Origin: Sepiola atlantica
Taxonomy: Eukaryota > Mollusca > Cephalopoda > Sepiida > Sepiolidae
Length of the DNA stretch: 64,000 nt
Assembly: GCA_963556195.1 (NCBI GenBank)
Contig: OY744544.1
Span: 47,404,984 to 47,468,983, forward strand
Reading direction: 5' to 3'
In this document: piece by piece, positions 47,697 through 59,099 of the stretch
How positions within the stretch are numbered: the stretch's first letter is position 1
Layout of the letters: every line of letters begins with the position of its first letter
Notes under the pieces: model-generated
The model's input: only the letters and a program-made list of their open reading frames with translations
The model's database searches: none
What the model was told of the DNA's origin: nothing
Translations under genes and position numbers: made by a program

Positions 47697-49868
47697 AGAC
47701 TGAATAACTGAATGACTGAATCAGTAAATGACTGAATTAGAGAATGACTGAATTACTTAATCACTACATGACTGCATTACTGAATTACTGAATGACTGAA
47801 TAACTAAATGACTAAATAACTAAATGACTAAATGACTGAATCATTAAATGACTGAATCACTAAATGACTGTATTACTGAATGACTGAATTACTGAATCAT
47901 TAAATGACTGAATCACGTAATGCCTGACTCACTAAATGACTGAATTACTGACTGACTGAATGACTACATGACTGAATTACTGACTGACTGTATGATTAAA
48001 TGACTGAATGACTACATGACTGAATCACTAAATGACTGAATTACTGAATGACTGAATTACTGAAACGTTAAACGACTGAATACTAAATGACTGAATCACT
48101 AAATGACTGAATTACAAAATGACTAAATGACTGAATTACTGAATGACTGAATTACTGAATGACTAAATGACTGAATGACTAAATGACTGAACCATTAAAT
48201 GACTGAATAACTAAATGACTGAATTACTGAATGACTTAATGACCGAATGACTGAATGACTGGATGATTGAATGACTAAATGACTGAATGACTAAATGACT
48301 GAATGACTGAATTACTGAATGACTGCATTACTGAATCACTAAATGACTGAATCACTAAATGACTGAATCACTAAATGACTGAATCATTAAATGACTGAAT
48401 CATTAAATGACTGAATCAATAAATGACTGAATTACTGAATCCTTAAATGACTGAATCATTAAATGACTGAATCACTAAATGACTGAATTACTAAATGACT
48501 GAATGACTGGATGACTGGATGACTGAATTACTGTATTACTGAATCACTAAATGATTGAATCACTAAATGACTGAATTACTGGATGACTGAATTACTAAAT
48601 GACTGAATGATTAATGATTGAATGACTGAATGACTGAATTACTGAATTGCTGAATTACTGAATACTAAATGATTGAATCACTAAATAACTGAATTATTGG
48701 ATGACTGAATCACTAAATGACTGAATCACTAAATGACTGAATGACTGAATTACTGAATGACTGAATTACTGAATCACTAAATGACTGAATTACTACATGA
48801 CTGAATCACTAAATGACTGAATTACTGAATGACTGAATTACTGAATGACTGAATTACTTAATCACTAAATGACTTAATCACTAAATGACTGAATCACAAA
48901 ATAACGGAATCACTAAATGACTGAATAACTGGATGACTGAATGACTAAATGACTGAATGACTAAATGACTAAATGACTGCATTACTGAATCACTAAATGA
49001 CTGAATGACTGAATCACTAAATGACTGAATGACTGAATTACTGAATTACTGAATCACTAAATGACTAAATGACTGAATCACTAAATGACTGAATCAGTAA
49101 ATAGCTGAATGACTAAATGACTGAATTACTGACTGACTGAATGACTAAATAACTAAATGACTAAATGACTAAATGACTGAATCATTAAATGACTGAATCA
49201 CTAAATGACTGTATTACTGAATGACGTAATTACTGAATCATTAAATGACTGAATCACGTAATGCCTGACTCACTAAATGATTGAATTACTGACTGACTGA
49301 ATGACTACATGACTGAATTACTGACTGTCTGTATTACTAAATGACTGAATGATAACATGACTGAATCATTAAATGACTGAATCACTAAATGACTGAATTA
49401 CTGAATGACTGAATTACTGAAACGTAAAACGACTGAATCACTAAATGACTGAATTACTAAATGATTGAATTACAAAATGATAAAATGACTGAATTACTGA
49501 ATGACTGAATTACTGAATGACTAAATGACTGAATGACTAAATGACTGAACCATTAAATGACTGAATAACTAAATGACTGAATTACTGAATGACTTAATGA
49601 CCGAATGACTGAATGACTGGATGATTGAATGACTAAATGACTGAATGACTAAATGACTGAATGACTGAATTACTGAATGACTGAATTACTGATTCACTAA
49701 ATGACTGAATTACTTAATGACTGCATTACTGAATCACTAAATGACTGAATGACTAAATGACTGAATCACTAAATGACTGAATCACTAAATAGCTGAATGA
49801 TGTAATGACTGAATGACTAAATGACTCAATCACCGAATGACTGAATGACTAAATGACTAGATGACTTA
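47697..49868. repeat. 8-bp satellite (ATGACTGA/ATGACTAA variants), ~2.2 kb
   Basis: About 270 units of an 8-bp repeat. Variants alternate between TGACTGAA, TGACTAAA, TCACTAAA and TTACTGAA. A block at about 47810-48330 recurs at about 49150-49690: GCCTGACTC occurs at 47922 and 49263, and GACCGAATGACTGAATGACT at 48241 and 49599. This shows internal segmental duplication of about 1.35 kb. No ORF. Confidence 0.96.
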
Positions 49869-50450
49869 AAAATCAGTGCCGAAAAATGCAAGAGCTGTCG
49901 GGTCCGATCTCTGCAACTCCTAACCTCCCCCTCATGTAGGCAACACCAACCGCCTGAATAAAAAATGAGAGTTAGTATTCGTTTCTTTGTTTGAGTTGGG
50001 ACCGACTTTGATTACACAACGAGAAGTCCTCAGTCCTGGAGGACCGCTGTGGGTGAACCTGTAAATATACCAGGTATGATGCTATCTTATATTGAACTGT
50101 ACTTATAGTGACATACATAGTGTCAGACCTCCCTCTGGAATTGAGAATAATCTATTATGTCAAGAGCAGTTGTGTGTGTCCAGCTAAAAGTTGGAAACTA
50201 CGCAAGACATCCACAAAGATGATATATTCTTATTCAGAATTGCCTCGTACAGAATATGGGCACGTTTTTTTTAAGTAATATTCATTCATTTGTGGATCAC
50301 CAGGAAAAAATAGTCAGTGCGGGGTCGACATTTAGAGCGATTTTTTCCCCATCAACCTTTCGTCTGAAGCTCGAACTAAAATACACGTTTTTGGCCTTTG
50401 GGCTAAATTCAAAGTATAATATCTGCTCTGTTAGCTGTCGGAGAAGAACC
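49869..50450. other. No gene recognised
   Basis: Moderately complex sequence, perhaps the 5' part of the Helitron-like element that ends at 50680; no motif confirms this. Confidence 0.4.
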
Positions 50451-50460
50451 TTTTCTTGAC

Positions 50461-50680
50461 TGGGGAGAAGAGGAAAGGGTAATGAGGAGGGAAGAGAGGG
50501 AAAGGCTGAAGAAATGAGGAGATAGGGGAGAGGATTAAAAAAAGAAATAGAGAGAGGTAGAAAGAGAGGTAGAAAGAGAGGTAGAAAGAGAGAAGATTTA
50601 AAAGAAAGATGTAACACATATTTTTAACTCTTCTATTTTCGTTGTCGATGTCCCGGGCAACGCCCGGTAGCCATGCTAGT
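50461..50680 (+). mobile_element. Helitron-like 3' end with GA-rich subterminal region
   Basis: A GA-rich stretch containing AGAAAGAGAGGT triplicated (50550-50590) leads to the hairpin CCGGGCAACGCCCGG (50653-50667), then TAGCCATG and the terminal CTAGT (50676-50680). A hairpin shortly before CTAGT is the Helitron 3' rule. Related ends are at 55320 and 31359. Confidence 0.7.
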
Positions 50681-51023
50681 ATAACATGAGGTAAAATAGA
50701 TTACTTCAAGATCTATTAAGCTCAGGGTTAACTTATTTGAGTATGTTTACCCACGAATATGTGTTTCTTTGTGAATGAAAATAAATGAGAGGTAAGCAGC
50801 GTGTGTGCGTGTTTTCTTTTTTGCATGTGTTCGCGTTCGCTAAATATGTGTTAATGATAACCAGAGCTTCGATAGCTCGTAGAAACATAATTGCATTTTT
50901 CTGTATGGATTTTCAATCGGTGAAAATAATTCTTTTTTAATATTTGTAGTTTGTCGTGAACGTCTAGCGGCTCTGTCTTGACGCTGCGTGGTTTACTATC
51001 TATTTAAAGCTGCACTTGAAATG
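50681..51023. other. No gene recognised
   Basis: AT-rich sequence without motifs. Confidence 0.5.
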
Positions 51024-51025
51024 TC

Positions 51026-51119
<94 letters not shown>
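51024..51119. repeat. (GAT)n microsatellite, about 31 units
   Basis: Gives poly-Met on the plus strand and poly-Ser on the minus strand in translation. Not coding. Confidence 0.97.
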
Positions 51120-52050
51120 GTCCTCTCGCTTGAAGGAAAATTAACATACGCAATTTATTACAACAATTTGTGCGTTTATTGTATCTTAGTTGTCGCTTTT
51201 GCATGGTGAAGGGAAAAGAGAAACTACGGTTTGCGCTGAATCCACATCTTAAAACCCCATTTGATACGTTCTGTTCGACTCGCTCCCCGTCGCTTTCTAC
51301 CTGACTAAATCTTCCATAACTTCGTTGATGAAGTCACTCCTAACGTGATTTCTACTTACGCTTTCACCATTCACGCGCTTGTTAAACTTGACCTTCTGAC
51401 CTCGACACACAACCATTTTGCTAAGGTTCCTTTTGATCGGTTTAAAGCTTCCACTTTGACACTATACAACAGTATTATTATCTTCTACATGTTACTTTCA
51501 ACCTATATTGTTACATGTAATTTTATAAGTTTTATTCAAAGAAATGCCCCCCCCCCCAAAATGTTTTGAATGTTGATGTTTAGAAAACATTGCGGAGACC
51601 AGAATCTAATAATAATTCGCTAAATGTCCGCCCGTCCGTTAGTGAATCTACCTAAAAACCGATGAGTAGAAATGTATGAAATGTTCTGCATATCTATCTT
51701 CGAATCGATCAATGAAAGCAAAAAACCAACTCCTACGTAATTGGGTGGGAGGTGTTCAAATTCAGTAGCGTCGTCAATATTTTCTTTGTAAACATATTTG
51801 ATATTCATACTTTTATGAATGGTCGATCATGGCACCAAAGTCGCATGAAAGGCTCCAAAATGGTGCTTTCTAGTTGGCAGACGCTTCGCTCACTTTCTAC
51901 TTTCTTGAAATGATTCTGCTTCTGCCTTCATTTTTCGCGATTTGCGGAAACACACACTTGAAAATGATTTTTTTCTTCCTTTGATTCCTTGCAGCCCGCT
52001 TTAAACTTACCAAAACTTACTAAAAGCTACAGCGGAATTGTATGTGTTAA
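51120..52050. other. No gene recognised
   Basis: Mixed sequence with a short poly-C run at 51548-51556; no coding motif. Confidence 0.5.
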
Positions 52051-52344
52051 TTGGTCCCCCGATTTATAAAATCGGAGGACTTATGTTTTGAGGCATGTCC
52101 GTCCGTCCGTCCGTCCGTCCGTCCGTCCGTCCGGATTTTTCTCCGCAACCATCCATTGAATTTCTCTGAAATTTTGCATGAAGTTGTAACTTTGGTCAGG
52201 TTAGAAAGTGACATTCTCCGATTTTTGAAAAAAATTTGGTTAGCCCCTCCCCCAGGGGGTCAAAAGGCCCCGAAATGGCAAAAAATGACATTTTTTGCCC
52301 CATAACTTTTCATACAGAAGGGGGCCACGCACGCGCGGCTTGTT
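52051..52344 (+). mobile_element. GTCC-repeat non-autonomous element, copy 2
   Basis: Same start (TTGGTCCCCCGATTTATAAA), GTCC tract (longer than in copy 1), first internal repeat (TTTCTCTGAAATTTTGCATG) and same end (CCACGCACGCGCGGCTTGTT) as 40059-40664, but with only one internal repeat unit. Confidence 0.85.
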
Positions 52345-54374
52345 ATAATTTAGAAACACACGTTAGGAGGATTGTGGCACATCATAATATAGATATTCGC
52401 TGAGATGGGACTTGTAGAAGAATTTTGAAAATAAGAAAGAAAGAAACTAATAATCGGATTTTAATAAAAACTTCAGGATATGAAATGATTATAGAAAGCC
52501 TTTTATCTTATATAAAAAGTAAATTTAGAATTTTCCTTATTTCTTTAACCGGTATAGCTTTATAAACAAAAGCTTTATATTGAGTTTAGCTTCGTATGTG
52601 CTTTAGTCGTACGTGTTTTGGAAAAGTGAATTCGCCGATTTTATAGTCTATCCGCTCAGCGCAGAGTGACTAACCCTCCTTCCACAGTAATAAGTCCTCA
52701 TCTTTCGACCTAAATCACTGTAAGAGAAATACGATAGAAATCTAACTAGTGTTTATTTTTTCGCATTACACCGTCCGTTCACTCACTTCGTATTAATCAC
52801 TACGCTAATCAGCAATTGCACGGCTATCACAAAAGACTTTCTAAACTTTCGTTTTCAGATTACAAATAATACACAAACATCAACAATGTCTTTTCTAATG
52901 ACGTTCTTATAATATACATAAACAACGTCTCCTACATTTCTTTGTTTAAAACTCACACATAATACGATATTATGCGATACATATCTCTATTGTTTGTTAC
53001 ACACGCCTGCTTAGATTTTTGTTTACTGAATGAAAGAAAAAGGATGCATATCCGTTATAGTAGCAGTCGTTCGTTTTAGTTCTGCTCACGTAGCAACAAA
53101 AAAACAGTTCTCACCGGCCAGTCTTCATATAATCGTCTGTATAATCATGGCGTCGCGCGGGAAAGTAGGTCAGTTACCAGCGAAACACAGGCTCCTGTGT
53201 TTTACGCTTAAACGGTTGTATTCTTATGAATACTATTTAGATAAATTACTTTATTTACGAAATATATTTATATAAAAACATAAAAAATCGTACCTACCTT
53301 CCAGTGTTTGTTCATAGACACTAATATTTAAAGTAAGGTTTCAGTAAATGTGTATTCTAAATTTAGAAAGACTAATAATAGCAAAAATGCTTTTTCTCGC
53401 AATTCATTTGCAGCAAGAAAATGAATTTTACATTTTCAGAAAAAGATTTCTATTAAGAAATATTTGTAAAAGAATCTATTCAGCAAAAAAAATGAGAGGA
53501 CGTTTTAACTTTTGAAATGTAAATCCTACTTCTCGTGAATGTGGAATTTTCTTTTTCTTAATCGCTCGCTTATTCTTTTAAGAATGTTATATTAAGCTAT
53601 CTTTTAAACTATTCTTATAGTAAATTAAATTTTCTCTTGAACACCGAAGATGTTATTTTTTAAATTCTATATGAATAAATATTGAATATAAAGTTTGTTA
53701 AATAAAAATTGCAAATATTTTTTACAATTGCAAACGCGCCGTATATAAGAGATATAATCTGGTAGTCTCGGTTTTTATTTTTAAAATAAAATATTGAAAA
53801 TAAACAATATTTAAAATATATTTAGTTAGCAAACCAGTAAAAAAAATAACGAACAACAATATATTTCACAATTAAACGGTGGCGGTTACGCTTATAGTTG
53901 CCATGCTTTATTTAAAAAAGTAGGCGTGGCTACGTTTAAGCTATGCCATGAATTTGATATTTATACAAGACTTAAAAATTATTGAAATAATATAAAACGC
54001 ACGTGTTGTAACAGGAATATGATTCTTTTAATTTACGTATAAATTTGGGAACTGTAATTTAATAAAAGTACGTCATCAATGTACGTTTATTTTAATTCAA
54101 CCTCATGAATGATGTATTTTATTTTATTTTATCTGAACAAGAATTTTGACGAATACGTAAAATGTCTTCTATTAAATCAAAATATATCTCATTAAATGTT
54201 ACAGTAATAAAACTTACATTTTCGAGATTCTCGAAAATATCTTTCATATGATTGGACTGCCTGCTTGACCAAACTTCTCAAACATGAGTTAAAAGTGAGA
54301 ATTAGTAAACATTCTATGTGTGTGTGTATACATACGCCATAACATATACATATTTTGCGTGCATTTACACACAC

Positions 54375-54375
<1 letters not shown>
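52345..54375. other. No gene recognised
   Basis: About 2 kb of AT-rich sequence. The 81-residue frame at 53030-53275 has no recognisable motif. Confidence 0.5.

Positions 54376-54417
<42 letters not shown>
54376..54417. repeat. (AT)n microsatellite
   Basis: About 21 TA dinucleotides. Confidence 0.95.
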
Positions 54418-54418
<1 letters not shown>

Positions 54419-54955
54419 CGAGTAGAAAGCGTTATCCAGGATTAATACTTGGACTGTGCCCTGGGTTTTTCATGTTCCAGACTGCAATTTAATCTCTATA
54501 ATAATAATAAGAAGAAAAAGCGTCTGTGTATCTTGTAAAAGGACACCTTTCATAGCTAAGGTTTCAATCAGCTGATCAGAAAGTCTGACGTAGATAGTAC
54601 TGGACTCACAGCAGAGGTAGCATCAACCGAATGGAGAAGATGGAAGACGAATATATCTTTTAACAAAAAAACAGTTAGTATTTCTCTATAATTTTCTGAT
54701 TAATTGCTTTTTAAATAAAAGAGACATAATCAAATCTGTTTCATGAGTCATATAAAGACAAATATTAGTCTGTATTGTAAACATTGTATTTCCGATCGAT
54801 TTTAATATTTAAATATTTAATCTTGATCGATATTTTAGTTTTGATTAGTCATTAATAGGGATAAGAGAGCTCTAACCCACTCACTCAAACGTCCTAACGC
54901 TGCCACATATAACACCGGAACAAATTTAATGACACTTTTTTGACATTTACCGTCT
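54418..54955. other. No gene recognised
   Basis: Mixed sequence without repeats or motifs that I can name; possibly the 5' part of the Helitron-like element ending at 55320. Confidence 0.4.
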
Positions 54956-55320
54956 TAAAAGGAGAGAGAGCACGAGAAATAGAGGGAAAGAAAAAGAGAT
55001 GGAAGTGGTTAAAATAAAGAGAGATAAGGGGTGAAAGAAGAGAATGTAAGGAGACACCTGTTCTTGGTTCATCTAGTTAATAAACTCATTTTTTTCTAAT
55101 TGTGGCGGCTAGTTAGATTAACGCGCCATACTTACAGTTTGTGAGTTCGAACCTCACCCCGGGCAGAAGTATTTCTTACTTTGAGTTTGCCCCAAAATGA
55201 AATTAAACATTTCAAATTACGATACGAAGCAGATGTTCTAGTTTTAACTTTATTGTTTTTTTGTAATCTACCATATTTATAGAAAGTAGAACCCGGTTGA
55301 CGCCGGATAGCCCTGCTAGT
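54956..55320 (+). mobile_element. Helitron-like element 3' part, interrupted by a SINE
   Basis: GA-rich block (54960-55050) as in 50461-50600, then a tRNA-like SINE piece, then ACCCGGTTGACGCCGGATAG (degraded hairpin) and CCCTGCTAGT ending at 55320. Same architecture as the ends at 50680 and 31359. Confidence 0.65.
55102..55166 (+). repeat. tRNA-derived SINE head
   Basis: GGCGGCTAGTTAGATTAACG acts as the A-box/D-arm region and GAGTTCGAACCTC (55143-55155) as a B box with a matching T-arm. About 65 bp is tRNA-like, followed by non-tRNA sequence. No proper acceptor stem could be drawn, so it is not a tRNA gene. Confidence 0.6.
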
Positions 55321-55528
55321 ATATTATATAATTATAACATTAAAATATTGTATTGTTAGTACGAATAAGTGTGATTTGTGAAATTAAAAAAAGAAAAAAT
55401 CGATTAATTAATTAATAATTAACTTAAAACAGTTAATTAAAAAGAAAAATGTAATGACTAAATTTCTGGTTTAAAATACTATTAAAATATAATTTAGTAA
55501 AAAAAGCACGCACGACTCATCTTCTAAT

Positions 55529-56190
55529 CTCTATTAATATAAAATTAGGCATGTGTATATCTTTTTATATTTGTATGTACAGGATTTACTCTTAAAGTTA
55601 TTAACGGATTCTTATAAATTTTGGAACCCAGCTGATAGGCACAAGTGGTTGTAATGTCGGCTACATTTAGTTTTTGATTCAGTTTCATGCAGATACATTA
55701 AAAAGTGGGTAGAAAGCTCTTCGTGAAAATTCAGATACTTCCGAGTTTTGTGAAATGCTAACAATAGCCATTAGACATCAATGTTTTCTAAATTTCAGTT
55801 TCTTAAGAGTACTTTAAATGGTTCTTAAGGGGGAGGCATGATATGGACTCAACCTCTTATTTAGAAAATTCTAATAGTTGCATGTACTTAACCCATAATA
55901 ACCAATTAAGCAAGATTCCATGAATGTTAATTTCTTCTTGAAACCCATTACATTTGAGAAAGTTTGGTAAATCCATGAGATTTGAAAAAGCTTCGTAAAT
56001 CCATTACATTTGAGAAATTTTCTAGAATCAAAATCTTATAATGGATTTTGGTCAAAATTGAAATACGAATTCAAGACATAAGGTTTAGTATCATTATTTC
56101 TTGATTTCCATGTTCGTAAGGAGACATAAAAGTGGTGAAAAATATTTTGTTTGGGGAATTCATTTTCCCCTCCATGGATATTCTTCTAGT
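55529..56190 (+). mobile_element. Possible non-autonomous Helitron-like element
   Basis: Starts TCTCTATTAATATAAAATTA, similar in style to the minus-strand start at 59099 (TCTATATATTAATACG). Ends with a GGGGAA...TTCCCC hairpin (56153-56170) and CTAGT (56186-56190). No coding content. Also contains the near-repeat CATTACATTTGAGAAA at about 55947 and 55993. Confidence 0.45.
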
Positions 56191-56343
56191 TAATTATAAA
56201 TTTAATAAAATTTAAGAGTAAAAAAACTCAGAACCGATTTTTATCATTTCACCATTTCTTATATTGATGCTCTATCTACAATATCTAATAGAAAATATTT
56301 ATATTTATATTATTCAAATATATATGTATATATAAGTTTTCGA

Positions 56344-56345
<2 letters not shown>

Positions 56346-56400
<55 letters not shown>
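56346..56400. repeat. (TA)n microsatellite
   Basis: About 27 TA dinucleotides. Confidence 0.96.
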
Positions 56401-56401
<1 letters not shown>

Positions 56402-56700
56402 TAGCTGAGAAATTTCTTGCAAAATCTGTAACTATTAAATTATTTGGTTCTTATGATTGACCAGCGCAAACACAGACTCCACAATGTTAATGTAAAACAT
56501 CAGTTGAAACAATTAATGCAATATGTGGAGTAATAACACTCTTGCTATGGTTAGTTGTTGTAATTTTGCCATTGAGAGTAATCTTTCTAGACTGCGGCAA
56601 TTATTATTTTAGTCCGAATCCGGAGTGCCTCTATTTGGGGAGATGGATGTTACCCAACATTAAAAAGTGACTTTTTGTCTAACTGTGTCCTCGTGTAGAG

Positions 56701-56777
56701 GCAAGTAAGCCCGGTCAGTAAACGGTATAAGCACCTATTTATGGTGCTTATGCCGTTTACTGACCGGGCTTACTTGC
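56701..56777. repeat. Near-perfect palindrome, 35-bp arms, 7-nt loop
   Basis: GCAAGTAAGCCCGGTCAGTA begins the left arm (56701-56735). The right arm 56743-56777 is its complement with one mismatch (56727 against 56751). It is more GC-rich than the surroundings and resembles a pre-miRNA-sized hairpin. Confidence 0.95.
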
Positions 56778-58192
56778 AAATAACGTAGTTTGAGAAGAAC
56801 ACTGTAAGTAATTTAGGTGATTCAAATGGGATTTATCAATGTTTTGAATCAAACAAAATAGATTTTGCTGTTTTGTGTGACTGTCCTTTCACTATGATTG
56901 TAAGTAGTGGGTTATTTGTGAAAGAACCCCCCCCCCAAAAAAAAAAAGTATATGCGATCCAAAAGTATGCGTGAATGTTTCCAAGTTCAGTGAAAGGAAA
57001 AGAATGAGTAAAAAATACCGAATTCAATTATTTTTTTGTTTATTGAAATGAAGAGAGAAAGTTTTTTGGTGTGGGTTCCAAATCCATCTACTGGAAATAA
57101 AAGTAAATGTTGCCGCATTCAAGAAGGATTTCTTCTTCACTATGAGAAGAGATTCTTATTTGTTATTGTAATAAGTAAAAAAACAAATGAATGAAGAGAG
57201 AGAGAGAATAAGACGTAGAGAGCGGGTGGTTATAATACGTAAAAGTTAAAATGAAAAGAAAAAGAAATAAAGATAAGAAATTACCTAAAATGAAAATCAC
57301 TCAAAGTATCATATAAAAGATAAAAATAATATATTTTGAGGTATTGTGATTGTTTGAATAATGTTCGATAAGTATGGACAGTCAAAATTAAAACAATTTA
57401 CCTGTTTTGTGTGTCCAGCGTAGTAGAAAAGACTATTTTGGGTATCCATAAGATTTCTATGAGCAATTGGATGGGTTTTAACCGTTGACCTGTGTTCGTT
57501 TTACGCTGTGAGTTCTTTTAAATTCAGTTGTAAGGGTTATGGATGAAATTGCCGAAGTGTTTAAGGCATAAAACTATAAATGATAGAAAGGAAGTAGATG
57601 TGTAAAAATTCGATAATTCGCAACTGAAATGAATTTTCTCGGAGAGATTGATAAGTACGTGACGCAATTTTGAATCAATGTACGAAATAATTTATTAAGT
57701 TCGTTAATGTAAACCGGAAATTCTAGAATGAGTTTAAGTGTATGTTTAATAGTTATAAGTAACGACGGACAATAAATAAGCATATTTAATCCGATATTCT
57801 GTAATTTTGAAGGAATATCAGAGAGTGATTATTAATTGATTCAGGAATCTTTTATATTATGTATTAAATTATTCGAAAAATGAAATGAAATGTTTACGGT
57901 GATGACTATAAATTATCCGATGTAATTTGATTACCGAGGTTAAGTTGGAGAGTAGGAGTAGATCAAAATTAGAGGGAACATGTTTACTACCATCTGTATG
58001 GAGTATGTTTTTGTGAGAGTCTGTGATGGCGATCTAAAAGTAGCATTTTTGTTAGATGTTGAAAATAGTCATAAATTTCTTGAAACACGCTCGAGTAAAT
58101 AAGGTGAATAGAGTAGCCTATGATGCATGTGGTTATTTTCTTACTCTCGCCGAAGGTAAGGAGAAAATCAAGTCTACTTCATATATATAAAT
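56778..58192. other. No gene recognised
   Basis: AT-rich sequence with a short C run at 56928-56936; no coding motif. Confidence 0.5.
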
Positions 58193-58413
<221 letters not shown>

Positions 58414-58470
58414 CGAGATTAGTTTTGTATTATACGTATTCTTTTTTATTTTTTAAATCATTATTATACT

Positions 58471-59099
58471 ACTAGCGGAACCCGTGTAAATTACACGAAA
58501 TGATGTTTTCAATACGGATCCTAATGTAACAAAGCATCCTCTATTTGTTAGTAAGTTACGCTTGCTTTATTATGAGCCCCCCCTTCTGGATAAGAGTGAA
58601 ATAATTGTTTAAAATATTAACTCGTGTACAGTGGACATTGCGCATATCTACTAAAAAAGGTTGATATGCCATCTGTTCAAAAAAAATAAAACAACAACAA
58701 AATAATACTGGCCGATACCCTACTTTTTAAGCAGTCAACGTAATTAAATAGACAATGCCATTAAAAACGCCAACATAAAACAAAAAATAGTTTTAAGTTT
58801 TAAGCAACACAAAAAAGTAGTTTTTAACCAGGTGATAAAAAATATGTATTATTTCTTCCCCTTCCCCTCGAAATGTAGAATAAAAATGTTAGAGGTTGGT
58901 TGGGATCGAACTATAAACCAGTCGGGCCGAAGTAAAAAATACTACCTCGCCAACCATTGCGCAAGAGCGAAACACTGTTAAATATCCCTAAACGCAGCCT
59001 AGTTGAATGTTTTTCAAAATTTAGGTGCGGCACGCATGCGCAGAGATTTTGCCGGAAGCGTGACACACGAACACACACGCTATCGTATTAATATATAGA
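58471..59099 (-). mobile_element. Non-autonomous Helitron-like element
   Basis: On the minus strand it starts near 59099 with TCTATATATTAATACGATAG and ends with the hairpin CGTGTAATTTACACG (58497-58483), GGTTCCG and CTAGT (58475-58471). Length about 630 bp. It contains a tRNA-like segment and no protein-coding motif. Confidence 0.65.
58890..58975 (-). repeat. tRNA-like segment inside the Helitron-like element
   Basis: On the minus strand, TTGCGCAATGGTTGGCGAGG gives an A-box-like region (58967-58941) and AGTTCGATCCCAACC gives a B box (58912-58898). The B-box arm pairs (GGTTGG...CCAACC). It is either an inserted SINE or an internal part of the element. Confidence 0.5.

Noticed and set aside
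51024..51119. Poly-methionine or poly-serine protein
   Set aside because: Direct translation of a GAT microsatellite on either strand.
55102..55166. Functional tRNA gene
   Set aside because: A and B boxes are present but no acceptor stem or normal anticodon arm can be folded.
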